From contig NW_023998415.1 in assembly GCF_014805625.2 (NCBI RefSeq), positions 3,172,273 to 3,236,272 of the forward strand: 64,000 bases of DNA, in the 5' to 3' direction. A program made the position numbers and the translations under genes. This DNA comes from Glossina fuscipes. Lineage: Eukaryota; Arthropoda; Insecta; Diptera; Glossinidae. The notes below the pieces were generated by a model. The model made no database searches. It was given only the letters and a program-made list of their open reading frames with translations, and was not told the DNA's origin. Positions 14,540 through 26,640 of this stretch are shown in pieces. Position 1 is the stretch's first letter; each line of letters begins with the position of its first letter.

Positions 14540-14860
14540 CTGAATAAGTTAAGTCAGTCCATTGCATCCTTTACGGTACGGTAATTGTAAACCTGCCCTT
14601 TGACAGATTTTGTCCTCTTTCAATATCAGCCTCCATGTAAGGACTTTGAATGTTTCTGTTAAATTTGAAGTACATAACTTTTTTTGTGATCAGGGAAATG
14701 TTTACCACAGAGAGATAGGCAGGTGGACAGACGGAAATTCTTAATGATTAAGAATATGTATACCATATTAGGTCTCCGAAGCTATCTTCTGGGTGGTGCA
14801 GATGTTTTGACAAAATGAATGTACCCTCCATCGTCTCTGGGGCGAAAATATTTCTCCTTG
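14540..14860 (-). repeat. dispersed repeat family A, copy 2
   Basis: Reverse orientation. Contains the ACAGACGG block (14731 region), GGTCTCCGAAGCTATCTTCT and the terminal block GACAAAATGAATGTACCCTC near 14810. It lies about 210 bp upstream of the young mariner. Confidence 0.55.
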
Positions 14861-15075
14861 AAGGAATTTCTCAAGAGATTTGCATCTTTCTTTCTAAGTA
14901 AGCAATACTTTTTCATCTTTTAATCGGATAACTGGGGGTTCGTGTTCACACGAAGAATGAAAAATATTAAGAGCTATGTGTCCTTTAGTTTTATTTATCT
15001 TTGAGTTTATCATCAAACTCGCTTGATCAGTTTGGATGATGCCATATCGGTTACATGTGCACAGGCTTTCTTGTA

Positions 15076-15107
15076 TTAGTTTGGGGAAAAAGAAATCCAT
15101 TATTTTT
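15076..15107 (+). repeat. mariner left terminal inverted repeat
   Basis: 32 bp starting TTAGTTTGGGGAAAAAGAAA and ending in a T-run. It pairs with 16312-16343 in reverse complement with one mismatch, at position 15 (A here, G in the right end). Confidence 0.95.
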
Positions 15108-15260
15108 TCGATAGATGGCTGCACTGATAGATTTCTCGTAAAGTATCGATCAAACAATTTCATATTTATGCTCGTTGGAAAGGTGACATTTCGCAGTAAA
15201 AAAAATTCTTTTGCTGTTTTTTGTTTGTTGCATTCAGTTGTGAGTTACAGCGTGTTAAAA

Positions 15261-16136
15261 ATGGAAGTGAACAAAGAGAAAATTCGGTACATTTTACAGT
15301 TTTTCTTTGACAAAGGCGAAAATGCAAGCCAGGCGGCTAAAATTGTGAATGGTGTTTATGGTTCCGATACTGTAACAGCCAATTATGTGCAATTTTGGTT
15401 TCGTAGATTTCGTTCAGGAATTTTTGATGTTAAAGATGCACCTCGCACAGGTAGGCCGGTGGTCGAAAATGTCGATAAAATCGGAGAAATGATCGAAATT
15501 GACCGGCATGTTAGCAGTCGTAACATCGCCGAGGAGCTAAAAATCGACCATAAAACAGTTTTAAACCATTTACGCAAAGCTGGATTCAAAAAGAAGCTCG
15601 ATGTTTGGGTGCTACACCAATTAACAGAAAAAAACGTGATGGATCGAATTTCCATCTGCGAAGCCTTGGCCAAACGGAATGAGATAGACCCATTTCTTAA
15701 ACGGATGGTGACTGGAGATGAGAAATGGATCACATACGATAACCCTGTGCGAAAACGATCGTGGTCAAAGAGCGGTGAAGCACCTCAAACGGCCAGGAAG
15801 GTTTTACTATGCATTTGGTGGGACTGGAAGGGGATTATTTATTATGAGTTGCTTCCATATGGCCAAACGCTAAATTGTGATCTCTACTGTCAACAACTGG
15901 ACGGTTTGAAGATAGCGATTGACCAGAAACGGCCAGAATTGGCCAACAGGAGAGGTGTTGTGTTCCACCAGGACAACGCTAGGCCACATACATCTACAGT
16001 AACTCGCCAGAAACTTCGGGAGCTTGGTTGGGAAGATTTAATGCATCCGCCATACAGTCCGGACTTGGCACCAAGCGATTATCATCTTTTTCTTCCATTG
16101 CAAAATTTCTTTAATGATAAAAAAATTGGAATCTAG
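15261..16136 (+). pseudogene. mariner transposase, frameshifted near the C-terminus
   Basis: Transposase of the DD34D mariner family; binds the inverted ends and cuts and pastes the element at TA sites. Start chosen at the ATG at 15261 (MEVNKEKIRY), which fits the family N-terminus; an earlier in-frame ATG at 15036 lies outside the element. Residues 1-110 are the two helix-turn-helix DNA-binding units with a TGRP linker at 64-66. Catalytic aspartates: D153 in VTGDEKW, D238 in FHQDNARPH, D273 in APSDYHLF, with 34 residues between the last two. Lesions: a net +1 shift at the A7 run 16119-16125 leads to a premature TAG at 16134-16136, with the C-terminal 46 or so residues readable in the next frame up to 16266; D153 to D238 is 85 residues, about eight fewer than the 93 of Mos1, consistent with an in-frame deletion near residues 172-180; and the conserved WVPHEL motif reads WVLHQL (Pro to Leu at 118). 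Confidence 0.93.
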
Positions 16137-16311
16137 GGAGGATTGTGAAAATCGACTACTAGAGTTTTTTGCAAATAGAGACCAGGACTTCTACGAGAGA
16201 GGCATTTCGAAGTTGCCTTTAAAATGGCAACAAATCGTACAACAAAACGGTGCATATTTGACCTAAATCGGACAATCCGAAGCATGTTAAATAAAGTCCT
16301 GAAGTTCATAT

Positions 16312-16343
16312 AAAAATAATGGATTTCTCTTTCCCCAAACTAA
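16312..16343 (-). repeat. mariner right terminal inverted repeat
   Basis: Reverse complement starts TTAGTTTGGGGAAAGAGAAA, matching the left end at 31 of 32 positions, and is directly followed by the TA duplication. Confidence 0.95.
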
Positions 16344-16930
16344 TATTTGTGCTTAAAGTTTGCTTGATGTCGGCCGAAAAGCAATTGAACTTTGAACAAA
16401 CTAAAATGAATAAAGCATTTTCTCTTGTTAATATTAAAGTTGTTATGGAGATAAATATTGAAATTGTATTATTAGGAGATGAAATTCAAATTATTTTTCA
16501 AGTGTACGTGTTCACCTTTTTTTGTTTTTTGACTTGTATTGCATTAAATACAATACGTAACGAAAAACACATTTCTTCGCAAAATATATTCCATATGAGT
16601 GATAGTGAGATGCGGGAGAAAATGTAGTGTCCTCTGTGTGTTGTTGTAGTATCACACGGTATACTTATTACATTTTTGTGTTTGTAACTTTTTGGGAATT
16701 GGTATCACACGGTATATATTCGCAATTAACATGCTATAATGAATCAATTTATCCCTGTCTGTCTGATTGTCTGCATGGTGTTAGTAAGGATAATATTTGA
16801 AATAAAACATTGTAACTTAAGGCATATGTCTATTCGATTCAATTATTCTGACTGAATTCGAGACGCAACTAAGATAATAAGAGATCCAATGAATTTTTGA
16901 ATTATTAATAAATTTTGAGTAATTGTTCAA

Positions 16931-16961
<31 letters not shown>

Positions 16962-16974
16962 GATATATATTTAA
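16931..16974 (+). repeat. (AT)n microsatellite
   Basis: About 15 uninterrupted AT units followed by an AGATATAT variant. Confidence 0.9.
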
Positions 16975-17223
16975 TTTTTCAAAGGAAACATCAGTCTAAC
17001 GGACATCAGACCTATGTGAAATTAAATGGGAAAATCACTTTACCTGAGATGGTGAGTATTTCAAATTCGTCTTGATTTTGATTTTTTATTTGTTTGTTTA
17101 GTTATTTTATTTTTAATTGTGGGCCGAGTTTAGCGTCTCTTGTATTTTTCAATTTCAATAGAATTCCAATTAAAATAAATACGCTTTGTTTAAACTGAAG
17201 TCAAGAAAGAAAAAGAAAGATTC

Positions 17224-17226
<3 letters not shown>

Positions 17227-17270
<44 letters not shown>
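17227..17270 (+). repeat. (AT)n microsatellite
   Basis: Over 20 uninterrupted AT units, the longest perfect AT run of the window. Confidence 0.95.
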
Positions 17271-19497
17271 CAGATGTATATTTTTATATATATGAATGAG
17301 AAGTTAAAAATCTCAATTTATTTTCCAACGCTTAAAATGTTCATTAAAATTTTTTCTAGAATGAAAAGAGGGGGAAAAAACAGGAATCAGAAAATTCAAA
17401 TAGTAAAGTTTAATTCCACTTGCTCCGACTTTTTGATACCCAACACTTCAATGCATTATTTAAGATATCTAAAGCACTTTGTCGATTATACTTATGTCTG
17501 TTTCTCGATAGGAATTTTTTTCTGGTATTTGAAAATATTTACACCGTTTTATAGATTTATTTTAAAATTTAAGATGAGATCAACCTACACTGATCTATTC
17601 TAAACTGGTCTATTTCTGCATGTAACAAACTTATTTCTTTGCGTATAAAAACTCTATCAACTATAACAGAAATGTAGCGGCTTCGTGTATATAAATTTTT
17701 TCACGTATATATCTACATATGTTTCATTTCTTAACCCTATTGTGCATCATACCTGTTCGTATACTCAAGTGGAAAATTCAAGCAACAATTTTCGAGAAGT
17801 AAACACAACAGAAAATATATTCAGCTTAAAGAATTTAATTTATTTGCTTATGGTTTTAATGGGAACGGTTTTAATCGGAAATATATGACAGCGCAATATG
17901 GTCAACAATGTTGTTATTATCTTATTGTCCAACTGTGACATGACGGGTACATTAGTAATTCGGTTAAGTTTTTGCTCATCGTGTTAAAATGAACCAACGT
18001 TTTAAGAAGCCCTCGATAAATAATCATTAGGTCATCCTTCATAAGTAGTCAAAATATCGCTGATCATCTAAGATATCTTGTTTATGAAGCAACCTTCCAC
18101 AAACAGTAAATTTAACAAGTTTATTTGCCGTTTACAGGCAATGTGTATTGTGCCGTTTTATTTGTACCCAATCAGGACCTATGTTATTGTTTGATTGATT
18201 TTAAAGGTCGAATTTCGCTCATTTTAGAGAAGAACACGGCCCTGTTGGCACATTCGTAATGAACTGCGCCTATAAGCGATTTTTACCTTATTCAATAAAA
18301 TTACGGCTACGGTTACAGTGGAAAGTTTACCACATAGTGGAAATTAAAAGTTGAACTTTATGCTCGAAGTCGAAAATTGTGTCTAAAATGTGACTCAAAA
18401 GGTTTACAGAAAAAATTCCGACTTGTTATCAGCCCCATCGCATTGGAACATTATCGGATATGCAGTTTTCTTTTTTTTTTTCTTCAAAAAGCATTTCATT
18501 GTTTTATTATTGCTAACTACATAATATTTTTGTACTTTGTATGGAGTGGTTCTCGTTAATCAGATCTGATAACAAATTTTGCTTAAGGCGCGAGCATTGT
18601 CGAAGCGTGAGATATGTCACGATTAAGTGAGAAATTTTAACAGGATGAAAATCAAAAAAAGTTAAAATTAACGTTCGAATAAATGGTTTAAAGTAAACCA
18701 TTGAAAATGGAACGGCGTTGGGAAGCTTCTTTATGTGCAAAAATATTGGCTTTTTTCTGAAACGATTTACTTGACAATCATTACTTCGAGTTAATGTATT
18801 TAGAAAGAGGAAATATATGGGTAAGTTGTGGTACTATATCTTAAGAACTTAAAAATGCTACAAGAATCAATGGAGGACCGCGCGAGACTAATTTGGATCG
18901 CAATAATCAAGACTAGAATATAGTTTGCGAGCGTTGACAGTGTTATTTTTGGTAATGCAAAGTATAAAAAGCAATTTGGCGGGAAAGAGATAAAACAACG
19001 AATACGCATAGAGATTTTATCCAAACACTATCATCTTGAAAGGCAAAGCAAAAAGCGATGTTTCGGTCGATGTTCGAAGTGCACACAAAATTTAAAAAAA
19101 AATATTTTCTTACATTTTTCTATTACGTTTTCGATGGTGAGTACCGTACGTAGGTGAATACTAGCTAAAGTGAATATATGTTAATCCTTGATTTATTTGT
19201 TTATTTCTTACTTGTTATAACGTCGTAGTCTATCCTTTAGTTTAAATATATGAAATATTAGATTTTAATCGAAAAGCGTTTTTGTTAAACCGCATTGTCT
19301 ACGATGGGGTTAAATTATGTCCAGTTCTTATCCGGTTTTTATACATTTTTTTTCATATTTCTTTCATGTGTGTTTCATGTGAGCTTAAGCAATTTACACA
19401 ATACACGGGAAGAGAAATGGTTTGAATTGGAAGCGACAATTTGTGTTGACTTTACATGGTGTTAAATTACAAACTGGCGGAAACGTGAACAATAGAT

Positions 19498-19575
19498 TTT
19501 ATTTATTTATTTATTTATTTGTGTATTTGTTGTTTTTGTTTTTCTTTTTAGCAAAAAAAAAAAAAAAAAAAAAAT
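19498..19575 (+). repeat. (TTTA)n followed by a poly-A run
   Basis: TTTATTTATTTATTTATTTG at 19499-19521, then T-rich DNA and a run of more than 20 A at 19553-19574. Confidence 0.85.
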
Positions 19576-22211
19576 TAATAAAAATATACAAGAAAAAATA
19601 TAAAAATTTCCAATTTAAAAGGAATTCTTTAAGAGTACATGAGAAGTGCATTTTTAGTGCCTTTTGTATCACATTTTTGAAGTAAACCAGACTTAAGCTT
19701 GCCCGTGGGGAGAAAATTTAAATTATAATTGTAAATAACTAAAAGTATATCACGTACATAAAATACAACTAAAGTAGGGAGTTATGGAACTGCAATCTTA
19801 ACTATAACACTAATTTAAATGCCATCGGTTTTTATTGTTTTATTATATTGTGTGCACAAGACAGGAGAGGCTATAGAGTTTATGTTGAATAACATAATAA
19901 TAATAATAATAATAGGAATAATAATAAACATTTTTTATATACCGCATGAATAACAATCATTAAATTTTCTTTTATCTTCCTTATCTAACTCGTCTTGTGC
20001 TCTTTATGCTGTCAAGCGAAGAAAAAGAAAAAGGAATGAAAAAAAAAGAATAAAAGTAAATAAATGAAAAGAAAAACTTATATCTAGAGTTTAGTTGTAT
20101 TCACAATACATACAAGACATAATAACAAATTTCATTTACAACTACACACAAACTCATCTTTTATTGTGACATAAAATCTTAAAATTTTCCTTTTGATACG
20201 CTTCTTTATCTACCCACTACAAGGAATATATTATGTCTGCGAAATCTTTTTGTAACGCATAAAAACATGCAAGAGTTGGCGTACCTTTGTTATACGGCAT
20301 TTACAATGAGGATAATAATCTCAGCGATTTGTATCGTTTTTGAGCAGCAATTCTTCTATCACCAAAAAGTCGGAAATTCTGTCAAGCAACCTTAATATGC
20401 GCAAGATTTCGTTTCAAACGCTGCGTACAATTTCGTCTGGCATTAGTTACAAATCGATCTCTTGCTCTATCGAAATTTGGTACTATTTGGTCCGAACTAC
20501 GATACTTGCGATTTAATAATAACGAACGGATAAAATGCATATCAGGCAGTTTTTTCGAGTGTAAAATCTCAGCTGACTGGCAATGGCTTGGGCAATGCGA
20601 GCATTTCGCTTCCTGAAGAATGCAGAACAAACAAATTATAAAACGAAGAAGACAACTTGTAGTAAAACATGGAAGTTGATCATCAAACTGTACGTGCACA
20701 GTTAATCGGTTGCTCTCTTCTTTTATGCTTAAAAAAAAAAAGTATCTTAGTTAACAAGAAAGTGAAATATTCTTTTAAGAAAGCGCAGAAAGGTAGATGG
20801 CGAACTGCCTTTAATTTCTTGCTTTCTTTCTTGCTTCCTTTAATAAACTAATATTTAATTTTTAATATCTTCATTATTGAAAGCAATGTTCTATAAAAAA
20901 ATTAATTTTTCCTAGAGCAAGAATAAAAAATTACATTCTTGGAAAATTGGAGATAATTTATCGCGCAATCCAGATATAATTGTAGAATCCTTTTAAAAGA
21001 TCCCATCCTTATAATCGCAATGCCTCCAATTCTATTTATTGCTTTGACCGATTTAGAAAACCAACGAAAGTTATTACGCAAAACGCCTACATGTTGCTGA
21101 TGGCAAACTAGTATGCATCGAACTTTACATCAATTCAATTAAGAATTGAGTTTTGAGTGTCCATCAAGCTTAACTTCAAATAAGTGCATAGATTCTATGG
21201 CAGCCAGGCAAGGGCAATCACCAGCTCGCAGGGACAAATGTAAATGGATTTTATCTGCCTTCACTACGCGACCTTGTTCTGATGCCTGTAGTAATATGAA
21301 AGTTAACCTTGGCCCGTTGAGGAAGAAAGTTACCCATCCCTGTTTGAAATCCTACGAAGAAAGTTCGGTCTTACCCGCCGAATTTCATCGCATTTAGTTC
21401 CACGTCCAATGCGAATCTCTTGAGTATATAATTTATTCAGGCGAAGATGAAGGGCCGCAGTTCTTTCTTCTTCTTCAACGTCTGAACGGATGATACCGCC
21501 GTAATCGGCTATTTTTGAATCAAATTCAAGGCAGTTTATTATACGTCATTGGCCGGGAAAAAAAGCAATGGTAAAAAAAATTTCAACAAGTAATGCCCTT
21601 CATTTCAAATATCTTCGTTTACAGCTTACGAAATGTAATCGACAAGGATTTTTCGCAAAACATAATTTTCATATTTGACAGGATCATATGGGACTTGACA
21701 ACGGGCACGAAAGGCAAATGGAACGGAAGGCCTTTTTTAAACTTTCTCCATTAACTCAGCTTGGGGGTTTTCAAGTGCTTTCCTATTTCTTTGAATCGTT
21801 CTTGTGCTGGCGAAAAAGGCAGAATTCCTTTCCTAAGTAATTTACATTTATTTATGTTAAGCAAACCGTTACGTTATTCGCGAACATTGCGTATATAGGT
21901 AGGTTACCAGGTAAGAGGAGCGCGCATTTCACTCTTTGATACACTTAGCAATCGTTGGTAAGCTCATTTCGCGCACTAATACACACACACACACACGTCG
22001 TTTACTTTGAACGTTTATATAAATTGCATTAATTTACTTACTAAAATAGTCGCTTGCCGCTATAAAGAGAAACGTGAACGTCAATATGAGGAAAAAAACG
22101 AACAATTTTTCTTTTTTTATAACAGCCTCGAAATTTTTTCATAAATTTCAAACTTTTAATTGGTTGCATATGCTATGGGCAATGATTGTGCGTACGTGTG
22201 CGTGTGTCGAT

Positions 22212-22234
22212 GCGAGTGCGAGTGCGAGTGCGGT
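22212..22234 (+). repeat. (GAGTGC)n hexamer repeat
   Basis: GCGAGTGCGAGTGCGAGTGC: a three-fold hexamer, the only GC-rich microsatellite seen here. Confidence 0.85.
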
Positions 22235-22483
22235 TTTCTAATACATGTACAATTAAAACCTGTAAAAGTATAATGGCAGGTAATGGCAGTAAATAGTTTT
22301 TGGTAACTGCTTTCCTTATTTTATCCAATTTTTTTAATGCCACTTATTGTGTGATATAATAATCATTTCATATTTTTTTAATTCAATTAAATATAAATGA
22401 ATTTGTTTGCGGTCTCTTTGGACAAAGGGGACTTGGGATGTACACAACAATTGCATATTGTGTTCGAAAGTTCATTTACACTC

Positions 22484-22542
22484 AATTATTATTATTACTA
22501 TTATTATTATTATTATTTTGTTATTATTATTATTATTATTTT
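22484..22542 (+). repeat. (TTA)n microsatellite
   Basis: TTATTATTA runs with three small interruptions over about 58 bp. A matching (AAT)n run lies at 19894-19926. Confidence 0.9.
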
Positions 22543-25500
22543 TGTTTATGCATTTTGTTTTTTTCTTATTTATTTGGTTTAAATATGAACACATAAACCA
22601 ACATAATTAGCAACATATTGGTTTACGGTTGAACTGTATTCCATTCAATATGTTGTTTGTGTTAATGTAAAAAAGGAAAAAAGAAGAGAAATCTTTTTTT
22701 TTTTTTTTTAATATTTTGCTTATGTACTTATTACAGCATATGTTTGTAATAATTAAAATTTATTATTTTATTTAATTTTATATGTTTTTTGTTGTTACTA
22801 CCGTTGTTCATGTTGTTGTTTTTATATAAAAGTGGTTTTAAAAAGCATTCTATAAATCAAATACAACAATAATGGCATTTTTCTCTGTTTAAGATTTATG
22901 GTGAAAAGTAAAAATTCCCATAAAATATTTTACTTATGATTAATGAGAACTTATTTTTTTCATTTTTGAATTTTATTCGATATTTTTAAAACAAAATCAA
23001 GTCTTTGCAAAACATATCTCCTAACTTTTGGTTAAGTTAATAAATTTCAATTTAATCCATTGGCCTAAAAAGGCTTGGACTTATGACTTCCTGTAAGCAG
23101 ATTATTTTAAAAACAATACGGGCTTTGTTTTTTTTATTTGTTTGTTTCACGAAACGCAGAAGATGGAGAGACAACTGAAGTCTATCAGCTTTTGTTTAGA
23201 TTGAATAGCGTAATCGATTCAAGAAAGTCTACTAGTCTGTCTGTCAACGTCTGTCCAATACGCGATCGTGATGATAAAATTACTTTCAAAGAATTGAATT
23301 CGACCCGAAACTGTTGGGGGTCACAATCATCAAGATCCGGAATTTTCCGGATTTACCTCTGCTTACACAAAATGATAGTCGTTTCGCTATTTCGTTATTT
23401 TATGTGTTTGACTGTTATTTTTAAAATAATTATTTCTTTATGCAGTTACCATAATCAGGTGTATCTTAGTTTGTGTTATGTTTTTACATCAACCACAAGG
23501 GTAAACTTTAAATCCGCCATGTATCTGATATGAATACTTATATACATTGGCGGGATTGAAAGAAAAACTTAATATGTTTGATTGGTGCATTGATTCGCTT
23601 GTTGTATGCAATGCTTCATTCTCGGAATTCAGAAACGAATTCCAATATATTCATCACAGGGAAAAGGTACCTAAAAGGAGATAAGACGAAGAATAATTTA
23701 AAATGTAACTGCCAGGCGGAAATTACCTTTAAATAAGTATGGAAATGGTGCCGCGAAAGTGACATGATCCAATCTGCTTTCAATAGAATTTGTTATTAGA
23801 GTAAGCAATTGCAATTTAATGAGCCAAATTTCATTGAAATATCGCGAAAAATTGTGGCCTCTAGGTTGAACAAAGACGTGCATAGATATACACATGTATA
23901 TATATATACAAAGGCAGACAGAGCGTCTTGAATGGTTCAATTAATTCATACAAATTCTGAATTTACACAAACTTAATACATCTTGCATCAGATATGATGT
24001 ACCTTGTCGTCTTGCCAAGAGGCGCCACCGCTTTCAATACAATTACCAAACTCGTACAAGCTCTCTCCTTGAATGGAGCCAAGAGATCCTCCTCGACATT
24101 CTTCAACGCAAGATTTGCCTGGTAGTTTGGAACATTTGTGCGCATTCGATCGCATTAGTTGAATTTTTGGTAAGAAAGTTTAGATCAATTCCGTATAAAA
24201 TTGAGCTGATGGACATGGATTTTATGCGTCCAACATTCAGTTGGGATTGTTTGGAACGTACTACTCTTTAGAGACATTTCACCTGACGACGATTTATGAT
24301 CATCGGTTTCTTGACTTAATTGATGTCTTTGTCGTTCATTGCTCTTGACTAATGGCCGCAACAATTTCTCGAGCTGCTATGCCTGTTTCTTATCATACGC
24401 ATCTCGCAAAACGTAAGGTTGACAAATATTTCGATCGTGAATATTATGCATTCATCTAAACAAAAATTCATAATGTATCCTGTCCCAGGAGGTGTGTAAA
24501 ATTAAATAAACAATTCGATTCTACACCCAATATGAATATACGTATGTATGAGTTTGATCAGTGAATTAAATGCTCCTCTGAATGTACTACTAATTTCTAC
24601 ACAGACAATACCGTTTTTGGGCACGAGTTTATATAACCCCCACCCATCAAAGAGAAAGAGTGCTGTCAATTGTTTACATTTAGTAGCCGAATGATTTGAT
24701 TTTATGCGGTTATTAAAAAAAAAAAAAAGTTATCTCAACTAGTCAGTAGTAACTTTCTTTTAGACAATGAAAAGTAAATAAGAAACTTTTTTAGTTAGCT
24801 GATATTCAGAAACTGTGAAAAATTCGAAGAGAAAATTAAAATAAAATTTCGAAAAAATTTTCCTTCAAGCAATAGTAAGTCTACAGTTTTTTAACACGCA
24901 TCCTATGTAAAATTTCCATTTTGAAAAATGATTCTAGAGAGGAAGTCGAATCAAACGAATTGCTATTGATATCGTATAAATTCCTTTCACTTGTCATTGT
25001 ATACATAACGTTACACTTGCTCGCTCATATGTTGAGCTATTTCTTTGTTTACTTTTTGTTTTTTAATTTTTTTAAAACTATGCCATTAAAATGAAGTTTT
25101 ATTGCAAACTATTATAAATGTGGGTAGTAGTGGTTATTCGTGACATGCTTTGGCGTTTCTTTTTCTTTCGTTGCTTTTTTGCGTTATTTAAATATTATAT
25201 ATATATGCATGTATGTAGAAAGTACGTTCACTTTGCAACATTTCTATTCTCCCATTTCCGTTTGTCTAATGGATAATGAATAACAACGAAGCCTGTTACG
25301 ACGTTTAAATATAAAAATTCACATGCCTAACTTACAAACTGTCAAAGTTTTTTACTATATATTACATATATAATATATATATATATGTATATATATTATT
25401 ATATATAAGGTTTCATTGCCTAGGTATGTAAGCGAATGTATCCGTATATGCGAATATGTTTTTATGTATACGTGTCCATGTATGTTTTTAAGGCTTATAA

Positions 25501-26189
25501 TGGCCTCTGGAAAGCAAGACACGTTTGAAATTAGAAAATCAACTTTAAGAAAAGTTGGTTTCTTACGTGCTCACACACACAACCAACTGTCTTACATTTC
25601 CGTCATAAGGAAGATGGAGAGGAAAAAGTATAGAATGAGCTTCGAAATGCATGAAAAAGTATTTCTTAAAATCTCTTCATCATTGATTTTTATATAGCAA
25701 TTATACAAAAAGGAAAAATAGTAAATAACATAAGTAAACTGAAGAACTGTGCACACTATTAGGATAAATTCTGGAGCGGATTATTTTAAGTAAATATACG
25801 AAAGTCCATTAAACCAATATATTTTCGAGTATTATGATTATTTTTGCCACAATTTGAAGCCAATTGACTCAAATATTTTGAAATTTTTCACTATTATTCA
25901 ATATTTTATCAATTCCGATCATCATTTATGTACAGTGGGTGGATTCAAATCTCTAGAAATCCGATAAGAGCTTGCATATCACATTTCAGTTTTCCATCAC
26001 AATTTCAGCGATACCAATAGCGTATCTAAATCTGTTTAAAGTCTCCCACTCGTCAAGTATTATGCAATCCAATCGCAAAGACCTCAAGCATTACCCTCGC
26101 GCTGAATATATCAGTAAATTAAAAAACACTATATAAAAAATTGAAATGTAAAAGAACTAAATATAGAAAAAAGATGATATTCTTTGTTT

Positions 26190-26640
26190 TCCGTATAAAA
26201 GACTGATTTCACCGAAGGATGAAGGGTATATTCATTTTGTCGCAACGTTTGCAACGCCCAGAAGCAAGCTTCAGAGACCCCACAAGGTGTATATATATCA
26301 TGATCAGCATCAAGTTTCGCATCGATATAAACATATCGCTCTGTCCGTGTGTGTAACATCTATTGTAAACTTTCTCCCAGCCGTAAAAATGAACCTGTCA
26401 ACTTCGAATTTCGCCGAACCGTAGAAAGCGTTTGTACGCAGACAACGTAAACTGAGAACAGGAAATTAAAAATTGGTTTTTTGCTGATTAGTCCCAAACT
26501 GTAGCAGATAAATATAGGGAAATTTGAACGTATATTCTGTGGGCGACACTACAGTGCCTGTGCAAAATCGCACAAAATTGACCATGCCTACCCGATATTA
26601 TAGTCTATCAAATTTTAATTTTTTTTTTGCAATGCAAGGT
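26190..26640 (+). repeat. dispersed repeat family A, copy 3
   Basis: Forward copy and one of the best preserved: CACCGAAGGATGAAGGGTAT then TTCATTTTGTCGCAACGTTT, CGCCCAGAAGCAAGCTTC, ATCATGATCAGCATC and a CTCTGTCCGTGTGTG block. Extends to about the ACCATGCCTACCCG sequence near 26583. Confidence 0.65.

Larger units (their letters stand above)
15074..16345 (+). mobile_element. nearly full-length mariner element (cecropia/mellifera-like), defective
   Basis: Element body 15076-16343 (1268 bp) flanked by the target duplication TA at 15074-15075 and 16344-16345. Inverted ends of 32 bp, TTAGTTTGGGG to the A/T run, match at 31 of 32 positions. Inside is a mariner transposase frame with all three catalytic aspartates, followed by a frameshift and an otherwise open C-terminal remainder ending with TAA at 16264-16266. 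The close match of the ends and the few lesions suggest a fairly young insertion compared with the other mariner remains nearby. The copy probably cannot make full transposase itself but its ends could be mobilised by a related active enzyme (inference). Confidence 0.96.
16346..26189. other. non-coding DNA with microsatellites
   Basis: Holds the simple repeats listed separately. Two somewhat GC-richer islands (about 20380-20680 and 21140-21560) show broken open frames suggestive of old repeat debris but no identifiable motif. A 15-bp word GTATCACACGGTATA occurs twice, at 16649 and 16702. Confidence 0.6.

Noticed and set aside
15036..15260. Upstream extension of the transposase frame to an ATG at 15036
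   Set aside because: This ATG lies outside the element, left of the inverted end at 15076; the family N-terminus begins at the ATG at 15261.
20382..20699. 105-codon minus-strand frame with Cys/His pairs
   Set aside because: The cysteines do not follow a recognised zinc-finger spacing and no neighbouring exon or homologous motif was seen.
23138..23533. 131-codon plus-strand frame
   Set aside because: No ATG at the start, and part of it (GTCTGTCTGTC block) resembles dispersed non-coding repeats; no protein motif.
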